Below are positions 1 through 11,420 of a DNA stretch of 64,000 bases, piece after piece. Source of the DNA: Pleurostoma richardsiae (lineage: Eukaryota; Ascomycota; Sordariomycetes; Calosphaeriales; Pleurostomataceae). The notes beneath the pieces are model-generated. The model was not told the DNA's origin. It saw only the letters and a program-made list of their open reading frames with translations, and searched no databases. The position numbers were made by a program, and so were the translations under genes. Every line of letters begins with the position of its first letter. Position 1 is the first letter of the stretch. Where the stretch lies: contig JANBVO010000013.1 in NCBI GenBank assembly GCA_030052745.1, positions 186,001 to 250,000 of the forward strand, given 5' to 3'.

Positions 1-1235
1 GATGTCGATGTGGCCAGCGATGTCAAGCAGTTCCTCGAGAGGTCCTTTATCAGCAAAGGGGCTCAACACGCTGACATTCCACGCTGCGGGACTTGCCGAG
101 CCATCGCTCTCACCAACAATCCGATCAATCCTATAGTCCAGCAAATCGAGGAGGTTCCGATGACGCAGCTTCTTGATCGATTCCAGCTGAGTCTCGAGAG
201 ATTGCAGTTGCTTTTTGAACTGTGTCGTATCTTTACCAGCTGACTGCAACTCACTCTGCTTCAGCGCAAGGCTGGGACGGTCCTGGCCCCCGGACAGAAC
301 CGGCCTCACGATGTAAACAGTGGAAATCGGTCCGGTACGAAAGAGCGATTTGCCTATCACGGTGGTGAAGAACACTGCGTTGCCAGTGCTGTCTGTCATC
401 TTGCAGGGCTGATCAAACACGATCCTCTCGATGTCCAAGTCACGGAGGTCTTCGCCTGATCTATCAGGTGACATGTTGTTGTTCGACCGGTTCTTCTTCC
501 GCGATTCTCTAGCTTTTGCCTTTTGACGCTTCAACTCCTCCTGAAGCATGTCTCCGAGGACTCTCTCTTCCTCCTTGGTTTCTTCGAGTTTCTTGCGCTC
601 TTCTTGTTCCTTGTGATCCTGGGCAAGCTTGGCGATGACCGCCTCGTGAGCTGCCCTTTCTTCTTCGAGGGAGGGAAGCTCCCGTCCGGCAGCCTTCGCC
701 TGTGCAGCGTCCTCCAGAATCTCGCGAATGCCCTCAACAATTCGGTCAATCATTTCTTGTTCTTCAGCGGCAAAGATCTTCGGCTGCGTCTCGACAAACT
801 TTTGGACTTTGAAGACCGTTGATTCGCGGAGGCCGGCATGATTCTTCAACGTCAAAAGTGGAGGACTCTTCGGATATGTAGCAGTCAGCACCACTCCTAG
901 AGTCAAGGCTACATCATCGTCAGAGGAAGCCTTGATGCGAATATCGAAAGACGGTTCGGATTTCTAGAAGCGGTAAGCTATAACTGATCCAAGGAGCAAG
1001 TGGCGTGCGTTCCAGAAGACCATACCTTCCAAGCATTGTGAGCAGCCTGATGTTGGACGAAGTCATCCCCGTAGATTGCTTGCAGCACCATCACCTCGTT
1101 CTGCTGCAACTCCTCATATTGCGTTTTGCTCGGCAGCGCCTGCCCCGGGGACTTGAGCCCCGGGAAGCTTGGGTTTCCATTCTTTCTAGGAGTTTGGGCG
1201 ACCTTCTTCTGTTGACCGGTCTTCTTCCAAGCCAT
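1..1235 (-). CDS. GCN2: eIF2-alpha kinase GCN2 (cpc-3 type), N-terminal part, runs off the window
   Basis: Senses uncharged tRNA and phosphorylates eIF2-alpha in general amino-acid control (family knowledge). Exons read on the minus strand are 1235-1026 and 963-1, with a 62-bp intron (GTATGG...CTAG). About 391 residues are visible; the 3' end lies beyond base 1. Residues ~38-155 form an RWD domain (start QYEELQQNEVMVLQAIYGDD, then a TYPKSPPLLTLKN strand), which binds Gcn1. A highly charged E/K/R coiled coil follows (~165-235). From ~250 the degenerate pseudokinase lobe begins (VFFTTVIGKSLFRTGPISTVY, LRHRNLLDLLDYRID). The active kinase, HisRS-like and ribosome-binding parts would lie outside the window. 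The start is the first ATG before a Lys-rich N-terminus. The gene is divergent from the Cut12 gene across a 615-bp shared promoter. Identification is firm from domain order. Confidence 0.93.
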
Positions 1236-1850
1236 CTTGTCGGAACAACTCTCTCCTTCAGAGCCGAAGGAATTCTCGAAGCATCACAGCCTGGGGAGGC
1301 TGTGAGACTTTACTGAGGCGAGCCCATAATGTGGTACTGCTGGCGTATCATGAAGTGTATGAGATGGGGGGGAGAATGGTTGTGGAGTGGAAGTTGAAGG
1401 AATGAGTCTAACTATGACTCGGAAGAAGGCAAATGGTTGAATTCCAGCCGCAACCGAGATAGAAGAGCTCAGAGCTGATAGTGGGCTGGCGGGGTCGTTG
1501 GCCATGCGTAATAGCGGGGTGCCAGCTGGACGAAGCGGTAACCTTAGTGGCGACCGCTAACAGCAAGCAAGATCCGCCAAAAGCGGTCACCGCTTTGGTT
1601 CCCGCCCTGCCGGGGAAATGCCGGCGGCGGTACGTACCTCCCTCCCTAGAGTTCCCAGCAGTAGCGCTCGAGACGCGCCCGCCGTTACCATTTGAGGAAA
1701 TCGAGTAAACAATCACCAACACTTTGCATGTCAACCCACGAGCACAGCTAATCTTCGCATAATCGACGCCTATATGCCACAAAGACAAACTAGAGCTGCA
1801 GATCCTGCTTTCTTGGCTTCTCCCATTAACAGCCTCAGATTCTAGTAAGA
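1236..1850. promoter_or_regulatory. Divergent promoter between GCN2 and the Cut12 gene, with AGCGGT/ACCGCT inverted repeats
   Basis: This 615-bp gap holds no supported gene; the open frames here are fortuitous. It contains four copies of a hexamer as inverted pairs: AGCGGT at 1534-1539 facing ACCGCT at 1553-1558, and the compact palindrome AGCGGTCACCGCT at 1582-1594. The latter contains CGG-N3-CCG, the kind of spaced inverted triplet bound by dimeric Zn2Cys6 factors (family knowledge; which factor is unknown). No TATA element was evident. Confidence 0.5.
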
Positions 1851-4085
1851 ATGCTAGGCTGGGTGCTGAAGAAGAGCCTTGAAGGTGCAACCGGCGCGCC
1901 GGGAGACACTATCAACGCTGGTGTGTCCTTCTTCAATTCAACACTTGCCGCAGGAACAGTGCTAATGAGACCAATTAGATGACACCCAACTAGAACAGCC
2001 AGATACTCCAGCTCCTGTATTCGCCGCGCGAGCTTTCAAACACGCTCTATTCGGAACCCCTGCTCCCAAGGCTGAACAACCGAACGACTCGAAAGATGCG
2101 ACCATACTAACCAAGAACTCCAACCCTATCGATACTGCTTCTAAAGATCTCATGTCTCCTTCAAAGCCTCCCGGCATTCTCCTGACACCCGGCACGGGGA
2201 CAACGCGTCGAAAACGCGTGTCGTTTGGCCGTGATGTTATGGACAACGGCGTCAAGCAAGACGACTCGGTCGTAGACGAGAAGAGTGGTTTTAGGCCGCG
2301 CCCTCGCCCGCTGACCAAGCTTTCTGAGGCCTTGGAGAATTCAAGAAAAGGGAAGAAGTCGATTTCCTTGACGACAAACCTCAAGAAGACTCAGTCGGAA
2401 GCCAAAGACCCTGAGGATGCCTGGGAAGAGATTGACGAGTTAGATCGAGATCCTGATATCACGGTCGATCTCAACGAGCCTCACTCACAGTCTGGCAAGT
2501 ACTGGAAGTCCGAGTTCCAGAAATATCACGAGGAAGCCAAAGCGGAGATGGAGAAGCTTGTTAAGTACAAGCAGCTCGCCAAGTCCTTTGCTAAGAAGAA
2601 GGACGCCGAGGCTCTAGAACTCAGTCAGAAGTTGAAGGAAGAGCAGGAAAAGGTGGCGCAAATGGAGGGCAAAATCGCTGAGCTAGCCAACCGTATGGCC
2701 AGTAAGCGGATCACCGACGGCGACCAGGACGACCAGGAGATCATGGACAGCCTTGCGCGACAAACTGCTCTGGCTATCCAATACAAGGATCAGGTCAAGG
2801 AACTGGAGGCGCTTCTCGGTGACCGGTACCACGAGTCAGACGAGAAAGGCAGGCGGCGCCGCCAGGCCACATCTCCTCGGACGACAAAGACGCTCTTGGA
2901 AACACAGCGGGAGCTTAGGAATGCGCGAGAGCAGGTGAAAGAGCTCGGCGACCTTCGACAAGAAGTGCGTCGTCTCACAGCCGACCTCGCTTCCGCAGAG
3001 AAGCGGGAGTTCAAACTAGACACCGAAAACAAGAGACTCGCCACCGCAATGTCCAGAGGACCGTCTGAAGCTGAAGACCTCGAACGGCGCCTGAAGCGAG
3101 CTGAGGAGGAAATCCGACGGAAGGACAACCAGTACAACAAGCTGAAAGAGACATATGATACCTTGAAGGAGAATGCGAAAGCCCGTTACGCGGAGGCAAG
3201 AGATGTCTTGCAACGAAAGAACGAGGAAATATCTGAGCTCAAAAAGCAGCTCAGGATCTTGAAGGCCGGTGAAACAGAAGCCCTTAAGGAAGACATTAAG
3301 TCTATGAGCGCTGGCCAGCATGAGCTGGACCCATGGGCGAAGAAGCTTGCCGACCTGCAGGTGAAGCTGAAGGCAGAGCAAGACGCGCGTCACCGCGAGA
3401 GAGAAGATGCAAGCATAACGATCAACCGACTTGAGAAGGAGTCGAGGAATGTGGCCCAACCGGACAAGAGGAAAGTCCTCGCATCACGGAAGGCGCGGAC
3501 TTGGGAAGCCGCCTCAAGTATGACTCCTTACGAGAGCCTCTGCCACCGCAAGTCCTAGCCGAAAAACAGCAGCCTGAGGCGACCCGCACTTCGTCGTCTC
3601 TGTCCCGTCGATTGAGTCGAAGAACAGCCTCCAGTGCCCTGGCAACTCGCACCACATACGACAAGGTGAACATTGACGACGGTGACCTCGGCTTTGACGC
3701 AGGTGCTACCTACAAAGTGATGTCTTCCGATTCCACGAACGCGAGGCTGCCTGATCGGACTCGCTCGGCCAGGGTTCACACGGAGAGGACTCGAGAAGGA
3801 ACACGCAAGGCTAGCAGGGTTCCTGAGGTGCAAGCGGCTCTAGATGCTCTTCGGCCCTCGTCCTCCGAGAGCGACGGTCCTAAGATTGATCTGGTGCAGG
3901 GCCGGTTCAAAAAACTTGGTGGTCCTGACCCAAACAGTAGCACTGTTTGGACTATGAATACCTCACGGACCACTCTACCAGCAGATCGGCGAGCAGCAGC
4001 TATCGCAAGGCTCGAGCAGAAGAAGGCGGAGCGCCGGAAAGTACAGGAGAGCAGCTTGTACGACAAGGAGAACGTCCAACCATAG
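1851..4085 (+). CDS. Cut12-type spindle pole body protein, reading frame shifts near 3440-3510
   Basis: Coiled-coil protein resembling the fungal Cut12 (spindle pole body formation-associated) family. Exon 1 is 1851-1920, the intron 1921-1978 (branch GCTAATGA), exon 2 from 1979. The N-terminus reads MLGWVLKKSLEG, and residues ~82-110 carry the family-like GILLTPGTGTTRRKRVSFG block. Then comes ~300 residues of E/K/R-rich coiled coil. The frame continued from exon 1 stops at 3558. A second frame (open from 3435) continues the protein (KYDSLREPLPP, AAAIARLEQKKAERR, YDKENVQP) to TAG at 4085. Adding one base makes the whole span exactly 726 codons, which suggests a single-base deletion or assembly error. 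No good GT-AG intron explains the switch. A truncated protein of 549 residues is the alternative. The C-terminal YDKENVQP-type ending supports the longer product. Confidence 0.75.
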
Positions 4086-4672
4086 CGAATGGACAGAGCT
4101 CGCTTACATATCTGGATTTCAGGAGTACTCTATGCTCCCCTAAGGGAATCTCTTTCCTCAGTTCAGGTGTATCTGCGACATGGCTTGCATAGGGTCAACA
4201 TGGGCAGGGTCAGGCAGGCGTTGGTTGGTGTCGGGGGTATTAAGAAAACGGGATACTTTCCCTTTTGTTTGCATTAATGTCTCACTAAAAGGTTGTGGAG
4301 CACATTGTGACCAGGCGCTGAGAACATGAAGTTAGGCACCTTGTCTGTCGCTGAATGGCGCTGAAGCCAGACCAAAGCGTTGTTGCATTGAATGTATGAT
4401 GCCCGTCTACATGAATTACCGTTCCGGGCTGAGACCGCCGCCTGAGCTTCCGGGCCCGGCCCGGGCCCTGGCACCAACTTCTCCAGTTCTCGGGACGGAA
4501 AATCAGCAACACCGTAAATCAGCGTTTGAACCTAACTTAAGCCAGGTACCCTTGTACCTCCGGTTCTGGTACCTGACAGGCCTGACTGCCCCTCCATCAC
4601 CACTGACTCAACTTTCTTGAAGACCGTTCTTCAAGCTGCTCAAGCCCACACCACGGCCGCAATTCGCACAGC
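4086..4672. other. Intergenic: Cut12 3' flank and FRS2 promoter
   Basis: 587 bp between two same-strand genes. No supported ORF. Two GGTACC hexamers plus a GTACC lie within 4544-4573, part of a motif seen in several gaps of this window (see findings). The last ~50 bases before the FRS2 ATG are C/A-rich, as is typical of fungal 5' leaders. Confidence 0.5.
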
Positions 4673-6753
4673 ATGGCTTCAGCCGGCAGCAATCCGACCG
4701 GGGATCTCCCCTCTGAGATCCTCCAAGCTTTGTCCAAAACGGACCCGATCCTGTCAGCCGAAAAGTACCCCGATGTTCCTTTCGAAGCCATCAAGGCGGC
4801 TTTGGACCGCCTTTCCTCGCGGTCGATGGTCACGTACGCACAAGTCGAGCGCGAAGAGGCTTTCCTTGAGCCCGAAGCCGAGGTGATTGTGAGCCAGGGC
4901 AGCCACGAGGCGCGTGTCTTCGAGGCTGTGCGCAAGGCAATGGGGGGCCTCTCCATCCAGGACCTCGAGAAGGAGATTGGCGACAAAACCGTCACGAAGG
5001 TGGGCCAGGGCAAGGCTTTCAAGGAGAAGTGGATTAAGAAGGACGACAACAAGCTCGTCCCTTTGGTGAGTGCTCCTACAGCGGAGCTCTGCTGAATCAT
5101 GCTGCTGACTCTTCTTCCAGGTCGATTCGATCAAGGACGTCACACGGGACCAGCTGCGCGTAGTACAAGAGAAACGGACACACGACAGCAAGATATTGGC
5201 GGATTTGAAGAAGCGCAAGCTGGTAAAGATGAAGAAAGTCATCTCCTTCAAAATAAGCAAGGGACCCAAGTTCGCGCTGGAGATTGTGAAGGAGGAGACG
5301 GACCTGACAGCTGACATGCTGGCTTCCGGCTCATGGAAGACGGCGACCTTCAAGCCGTACAACTTCAAGGCCTTGGGCGCGGACCAGCATGCCGGTGCTC
5401 TGCATCCCCTGAACAAGGTGCGGCACGAGTTCAGGGAGATCTTCTTCGAAATGGGCTTCACGGAGATGCCTACCAACCATTTTGTTGAGTCCGGATTCTG
5501 GAACTTCGACGCCCTCTTCGTACCCCAGCAACATCCCGCGCGCGATCTACAAGATACCTTCTACGTATCAGACCCAAAAAGGGCCGATAGGCCGCACGCA
5601 ACATCACCGGACGACAAGCAGGACTACGCCGAGTATCTCGAGAACGTCAAACAAGTTCACCAAAACGGAAAGTTCGGGTCTATCGGCTACAGGTACCCAT
5701 GGTCCGAGGAGGAATCATTAAGGTTTGCCAACTCGAGACATTACTGTAAAACGTCGTCGCTGACTGGCTCGGTGAAGACTTGTCTTACGAACACACACCA
5801 CGGCCGTCTCGGCTGCCATGCTATACAAGCTCGCATCACTCGCAGGACCTGACGGTCGTGTCCCGCCAGCCCGGTACTTCTCTATTGACAGAGTCTTCAG
5901 GTAAGAATCATCCCTTCTGGATGTGTCGGTTTGGCGAAGGCGCTCATTGACTCTCCCTTAGGAACGAATCAGTCGATGCGACCCATCTCTGCGAGTTCCA
6001 TCAAGTAGAAGGTATGGAGCCCAGCGATTTCCAAATTCCCAAGCGGTCTTCGATGATTGCTAATCGCGACCAAAGGTGTGATTGCCGATTACGGCCTGTC
6101 CCTGGGTGGTCTCATGGAATTCATGGTTCAGTACTTCGCGAAGATGGGTATCACCGAGTGCGTAAAACATACCGTGCGTCCGACTATCATCGTTACATGC
6201 TAACCGAGACTCCCTGCAGCCTGAAGTTCAAGCCAGCGTAAGTCTCTAACTGTTCCTCTCGTCTACGTGCCTCCTATTGTCTGCTAACACATCCTCGCAG
6301 TTATAACCCTTACACGGAACCCAGCATGGAGATCTTCAGCTTCCACAAAGGCCTCAATAAATTAGGTATGACATGTCCCATGGTTCTTTCTGTCCTCTCC
6401 AAGCCGTCCCAGAATAATAAAGAGGTCTATAATCGACCTAGCCGGCTCTCATGTGCCTCAGTGAGAGGAGTATGAGTCTGGGAATCATTCCTACTCTTCC
6501 CAAATTGTCTGTGGAATCGAGTTGCTGATTTTATTGCGACACAGTCGAGATCGGCAATAGCGGTATGTTCCGGCCAGAAATGCTGGAGTCTATGGGCCTT
6601 CCCAGAGATCTTAGAGTCTATGGCTTCGGCCTGAGTCTGGAGAGACCGACGATGATCAAGTATGCCATCAAGAACATCCGGTCCCTGCTCGGCCACCAGG
6701 TAGACCTCAATTTCATAGAGAGGAATCCGGCCGTTCGGCTAGACAAAGAATAG
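4673..6753 (+). CDS. FRS2: Cytosolic phenylalanyl-tRNA synthetase alpha subunit
   Basis: Charges tRNA-Phe as the catalytic subunit of an alpha2-beta2 enzyme in the cytosol. Eight exons: 4673-5065, 5121-5722, 5778-5900, 5962-6011, 6076-6157, 6220-6237, 6301-6365, 6545-6753. They join exactly to 514 codons (513 aa), normal for the family. The N-terminal ~200 residues hold winged-helix DNA/tRNA-binding modules ([19 protein letters not shown]). The class II core follows: motif 1 [19 protein letters not shown], motif 2 [19 protein letters not shown] with [18 protein letters not shown], and motif 3 [16 protein letters not shown]. Exon 6 is only 18 nt, and intron 7 (6366-6544, 179 bp) is the longest. 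The other introns are 55-64 bp. Splicing into [14 protein letters not shown] at 5778 restores the canonical core. Identification is secure. Confidence 0.97.
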
Positions 6754-7219
6754 AGCAGCTCGCGGGCAGGGCAGACGGCCTTGAAACGCAAGCACAAAAG
6801 TTGGGCTGTTATAGAAGGGCTTTTGATTTGCAGGCGGGACGGGAAGACTCATCCTCTTACCATGTACGAAGACTCGTGATGGCCGGACTTGACAGCCGAG
6901 TATATAGGCTAGAGAGATACCGCGGTCGGCAGGTGTTCTAACTCGGAGAAGGGAGCGCTTTCCAAAACTTATTTTTGTCTATACGCATGGCCTGGGCCTG
7001 ACAACTATGAGCATCATTTCTCGAGCTTCCCTAAGAAGTAAGCAGTTTTGTGATAGCATTGCGCATTAGCTCAAACGTGAGCGGCTGTCATTAGGTACCT
7101 GAAGTAGAGTTAGGTACATACCAGTAAGGAGAGCGTGAATTGTGCCCCGCACTCTTATCAAGCATCAAGAGCTTCTCGCACTCTGCACCATGTTTGTGAC
7201 CTAAGTGAACAGCGGTACA
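6754..7219. other. Intergenic: FRS2 3' flank and UreF leader with a four-codon uORF
   Basis: 466 bp with no gene. An AGGTACCT palindrome sits at 7093-7100. A minimal upstream ORF (ATG at 7190, stop TAA at 7202-7204, Met-Phe-Val-Thr) ends 15 bp before the UreF ATG, if the transcript starts upstream of it. Confidence 0.45.
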
Positions 7220-8216
7220 ATGAGTGCTGGAGTGGATGCGTTAGGGAGCCTCCACGACGATGAAACAGACGAGGAAAATGAGATCCTTGAGCTGGAACGA
7301 AAGTTAGAGCTCGCCAGGGCCCGTCGCGCCGGCCATAGAGGCGGACATGGCCATGCCGCTCACCCAAGCGTTACACCTAATACAGCGAGCCCTGCCGGTG
7401 AGCCATCTCTCCCACGAGAAGCGCCTCCTTATGTTCAGGTGTGCTGACCCAAGTCCAGACCCGCTAACGTCCTCATATCACTTCCTCCTCCTGCTCTCGG
7501 ACTCGGCCCTACCCCTCGGCGCCTTCGCCTTCAGCAGCGGCCTCGAATCCTATCTGGCGCACCATCGAGGCGGCAACGGCCCTCGGCCCGCGTCCTTCTC
7601 GGCCTTCCTCCCCGTCTCCGTCTCCTCCTACGCATCCACCACTCTCCCCTTCGTGCTCGCCGCCCACCGCGACCCATCAGCCACGGCCGACCTGGACGAC
7701 GCCCTCGACGCCGCAATCATCTGCACCGTCGGCCGCCGCGCCTCCGTCGCCCAGGGCCGCGCCCTGCTCGGCATCTGGGAGCGCTCCTTCGCCAGCTCGC
7801 TGCCGGCGGAGGCCGCCTCCGCGCTCAAGCCCTTCACGGCGCTGCTGCGGTCCTCGCCAGGCTCCGCCGCCGCGGGAGGCGGATGGGACGCCACCGGCCT
7901 CCCGCCCGTGTCGGCGCACCTGGCGCCGCTGTTCGGGGCCATCGCGAACCTGGTCGGGCTGAGCCTGGCGCAGACGGCGTACGTGTTCATGCTGAGCCAC
8001 GTCAAGGCGCTCATCTCGGCGGCGGTGCGCGCGAGCATGTTCGGGCCGTACCAGGCGCAGAAGATCCTGGCTAGCCGGGAGGTCCAGGGGATGATCGCGG
8101 CGATGGTGGACAGGGAGTGGGACACACGCGTGGAGGACGCGGGCCAGAGCGTGCCCGTTATGGACCTGTGGATCGGGCGGCATGAGGTGCTGTACTCTAG
8201 GATCTTCAATAGCTGA
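7220..8216 (+). CDS. ureF: Urease accessory protein UreF
   Basis: Part of the UreD-UreF-UreG chaperone complex that loads nickel into apo-urease in the cytosol (family knowledge). Exons are 7220-7397 and 7459-8216; the 61-bp intron has donor GTGAGC and acceptor TCCAG, joining to give 311 aa. The N-terminal ~60 residues are charged (EENEILELERKLELARAR, probably helical) and variable in fungi. The UreF core starts at HFLLLLSDSALPLGAFAFSS and includes GLESYLAHH, NLVGLSLAQTAYVFMLSHVK and AAVRASMFGPYQAQKIL. A Gly/Ala-rich loop (~residues 195-210, SSPGSAAAGGG) looks species-specific. The GTG at 7205 is in frame, but the ATG at 7220 is preferred. GC and codon use rise sharply in exon 2 (third-position C/G). 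The gene converges with CWC2. Confidence 0.93.
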
Positions 8217-8378
8217 CGCTTCCTGGATATCACAAATTGTACGAGTTGGAGAGCCATGAAAGATGTCCTGAGGCGACCGTGCAGACTATCTGCGGTCCAC
8301 AATGTTTTGGTATCAAATCTTACTATGCACACAGTCCGCAAAGACGCCCATATCCCACAGCAACGCCAATATTGCCCC

Positions 8379-9651
8379 TTAATCGCTATCGCTGTCATAA
8401 GCCACCAACGGCCCCGACGACGCTGGGGCCTTGGACTTGGAGGCAACGGTGACATTCGTCGCATTCAGCGCCGCCAGCGTCCTGCTAGAGAAGATCCCGT
8501 TCTCTTCGGCCGGCTTCGCTTCTTCCCAAGGGACACTCTCTCCTCCAGCCGCGCCGCTCTCGATCAAAAGTCGCTGCTCGTGCTCCTCCTCATGCCCTTG
8601 CCGTCCGAGGGGGTTGACAGCATTTGCGCCCCGCGCGAAGTGGACCTCGTCGGGAGCCTCATAGCCGTCGAGTCCGTAGCTGCTCTCCAGCTTCCGCCTC
8701 TTCCTTGCCTCCGGATCTTTACCCTCGATCTCAGCCACGTACTCCGCTGGCAGCGCACGCCGGACAGCTTCCGCCGCCTGCTCCTCGATCCTCCGCGCCT
8801 CCCGCTTCTGCGCCATGGGGTTGGGATCTGCCGTTGCCCAACGCACATTGAGGACCTCGTTGTGGTCGAGGGCCTGATGTGCCATGGCCTCGCGGGCGAA
8901 TTGCGCGTTGGCCTCGTTCGTGTAGGTGATGAAGGCGACGCCCCGGGAGTTCAGGACACGGATGCGCTCGACCTGTCCCCATTCGGCGAAGTGCCGCGCC
9001 ACGATCTCCTCGATGTCGTCCGTGACGTGTATCCGGCCGACGTAGATGGTACGATTCTGACGCATGAAGCTCCCGACACCGCCCATGTCATCTCTGTAGT
9101 CGCTGAACTTGTCGCGGCCGAAGCAGTCAACGTTGGGGTTGAATATGTCGTGTATGCCGGGCAGACGGTGGAGATAATTGCAATCTGGCCCGCTTGGACA
9201 CAATCCACGCGCAAACTGGCAATGTCAGTCAGCATACAACATCTCAAGCATTCCGGGAAGATGCATGGGAGATACGTACTCGTAGACAGAAGAAAGACCC
9301 CGGGGCGCTGTCCGCCTTCGTGTAGCCGCTGTCCTTGGCAATATTGCACCGGCCCCTCGCCGCTGTCTTGGAGAGGTATTTGTCCTCGCGATCGCCTCCA
9401 GACCACTTATTGTACCAGATGTTGAAAATGGTACCGGTCTGGGGCGGCGGTTCCGACGTGACGGTGGCAGGATCTATCTGGACTCGCGCTGGTCGCTTCT
9501 TCTTCCGTATTATCTTTTTCACCTTCTTCTCTGCCGGCGGCGCAACCTCATTGCTCGTAGTTGTGAGGGCGAGCTCTTCCGTATTTTCGTGGCCATCTGC
9601 GACAGCATCGGACTGCGCCATTGGGGCTGGGAGCTCCTGCGTATCTGCCAT
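8379..9651 (-). CDS. CWC2: Pre-mRNA-splicing factor Cwc2 (CCCH zinc finger and RRM)
   Basis: Links the NTC/Prp19 complex to U6 snRNA in the spliceosome (family knowledge). Exons are 9651-9280 and 9215-8379, with a 64-bp intron (GTACGT...CCAG); 402 aa. After a variable N-terminus (MADTQELPAPMAQ, then a KKVKKIIRKKKRP patch), the Torus region reads GTIFNIWYNKWSGGD. The C3H1 finger spans the splice junction (FFCLR then FARGLCPSGPDCNYLH). The RRM follows at ~residues 165-240 with RNP2 TIYVGRI and RNP1 RGVAFITYTN. The C-terminus is acidic (YDSDSD). The splice was chosen because it restores the CCCH spacing. The gene converges with UreF (162 bp apart) and diverges from RBG1. Confidence 0.95.
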
Positions 9652-9959
9652 GGCGTTGGTTGTAGATGATGTTGAAGTGAGTCGTGAAAACAGAGCCTCG
9701 TCCAGAGTTATGGGTAACGAGTGGCGCTGTGGCGCAATTTTGACTCGAAAATGGCAGGCGGTGAACTTCGGGGTGATATATTGACTCCACGGCGGGGAAT
9801 TCTGCCACTCCCCTCCAGGAAAGTACCTCTCTAAGAGGCTTGGATTACCGATCCCTCACCACCACTTCGTTGATATCAGCCGCCTGGTTCTAGTTGTTCC
9901 GGGAGAGTGGAGGGGATTAATCGTGCTTTAGCAGTTGTTTTTATAGAAAGTTGTTCAAG
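9652..9959. promoter_or_regulatory. Divergent promoter between CWC2 and RBG1
   Basis: 308 bp separating two divergent housekeeping ATGs. No gene. No clear TATA box or palindrome was seen. Confidence 0.4.
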
Positions 9960-11420
9960 ATGGTGAACATAACGGACAGGATCAAGGAGTATGTAACCCT
10001 TCCACTTCGTGAGCTGGCGGGGCTAATCGCATTTTAGGATCGAGGATGAGATGCGGAGGACACAGAGTAAGATGTGAACCCTGTGTCGAGCGCCGAGCCC
10101 GGGGATCGCTCCCTGCTCTGTAGTGTCCCCCGGGCTCAGGCAATGACTATATCTGCAAGTCTTTTTTCTATTCTGTTTCTAACAACTTGCGCAACAGAGA
10201 ATAAGGCGACGGGTACGTCTTGACATAGGAAATCACTTGGCGACTCTTTGATGCTCATCCAGTGCAGAATACCACTTAGGATTACTAAAAGGGTATGTAT
10301 GAGCATATAACAGGGCGGGATTCTTGCTCACGCCCTCATCACAGAAAGCTCGCGCGTCTCCGTGCCCAACTGCTAGAACCTGGTCCAGGCTCAGGTGGCG
10401 GACCTGGTGCTGGCTTCGACGTGAGTAAAAGTGGCGACGCCAGGATATCGTTAGTCGGATTTCCTTCTGTGGGCAAGTCAACCTTCCTGTCCAAGGTTAC
10501 AAAGACGAGGTCAGAGGTGGCGGCGTATGCTTTCACCACTCTGACAGCCATTCCCGGTGTGCTCGAGTATGGCGGCGCTGAGATACAGCTCCTCGACTTA
10601 CCGGGTATTATCGAAGGAGCTGCTGAAGGCAAGGGTCGCGGTCGCCAAGTCATATCGGCAGCGAAGACGAGTGATCTAATCTTGATGGTCCTGGATGCGA
10701 CCAAGAAGGCGGAACAGAGAGCTCTCCTAGAAGCGGAGCTGGAAGCAGTCGGTATCCGGCTTAACAAGGAGCCACCGTGAGTCCCATCAGACGGCCAGCC
10801 CCCAAGCTAGGCGTGGCGTCTCATCTTTCAATAGGAATATCTACCTGAAACCGAAGAAAGCGGGTGGCATGAAGATCACTTTCCAGTCACCACCCAAAAA
10901 CATAGACGAGAAGATGGTGTCCAACATCCTGCGAGACTACAAGATGCTCAACTGCGAGGTCTTGGTACGAGACGACAACGTGACAGTCGACGACTTCATC
11001 GACGTCATCATGAAGGATCATCGCAAGTATATCAGGTGCTTATACGCCTACAACAAGATCGACAGCGTCTCTATCGAGTTCCTCGACCAGCTCTCCCGCG
11101 AGCCTCATACGGTCGTCATGAGCTGCGAGTTAGATCTCGGCCTCCAGGATGTCGTGGATCGGTGCTGGAAGGAGTTGAACCTGATCCGGATTTACACCAA
11201 GCGACAAGGAGCAGACCCTGACTTCAGCGAGGCCTTGATTGTCCGTAACAAGAGCACAATCGAGGACGTTTGTGACCGAATCCATCGGACGCTGAAGGAC
11301 ACTTTCAAGTATGCCCTCGTGTGGGGAGCTAGTGCACGTCATATTCCGCAGCGAGTCGGCTTAGGGCATGTCGTGGCGGATGAAGATGTGGTGTACATAA
11401 GTACTGCGTGGAAGGCATAG
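9960..11420 (+). CDS. RBG1: DRG-family GTPase Rbg1
   Basis: Developmentally regulated GTP-binding (Obg-HflX superfamily) protein that associates with ribosomes through a Tma46/DFRP partner (family knowledge). Six exons: 9960-9988, 10038-10066, 10198-10212, 10268-10292, 10345-10776, 10835-11420. They join to 372 codons (371 aa), the normal length. The N-terminal [21 protein letters not shown] helix is spread over the first four tiny exons (29, 29, 15 and 25 nt). G1 is GFPSVGKST, switch I is followed by [10 protein letters not shown]3 is [11 protein letters not shown], and G4 is NKID in [12 protein letters not shown] helical insert and a C-terminal TGS domain follow ([19 protein letters not shown] ... 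[10 protein letters not shown]). The introns are 49-131 bp. Identification is secure; the micro-exons were placed by matching the very conserved N-terminus. Confidence 0.95.

Noticed and set aside
1408-1890. 160-codon minus-strand frame over the GCN2-Cut12 promoter
   Set aside because: Overlaps the start of the well-supported Cut12 gene, has no domain features and covers the promoter palindromes.
7677-8183. Long antisense frame within UreF (also 7628-8464)
   Set aside because: Shadow of a very GC-rich coding exon; Arg/Gly/His-biased composition typical of antisense frames.
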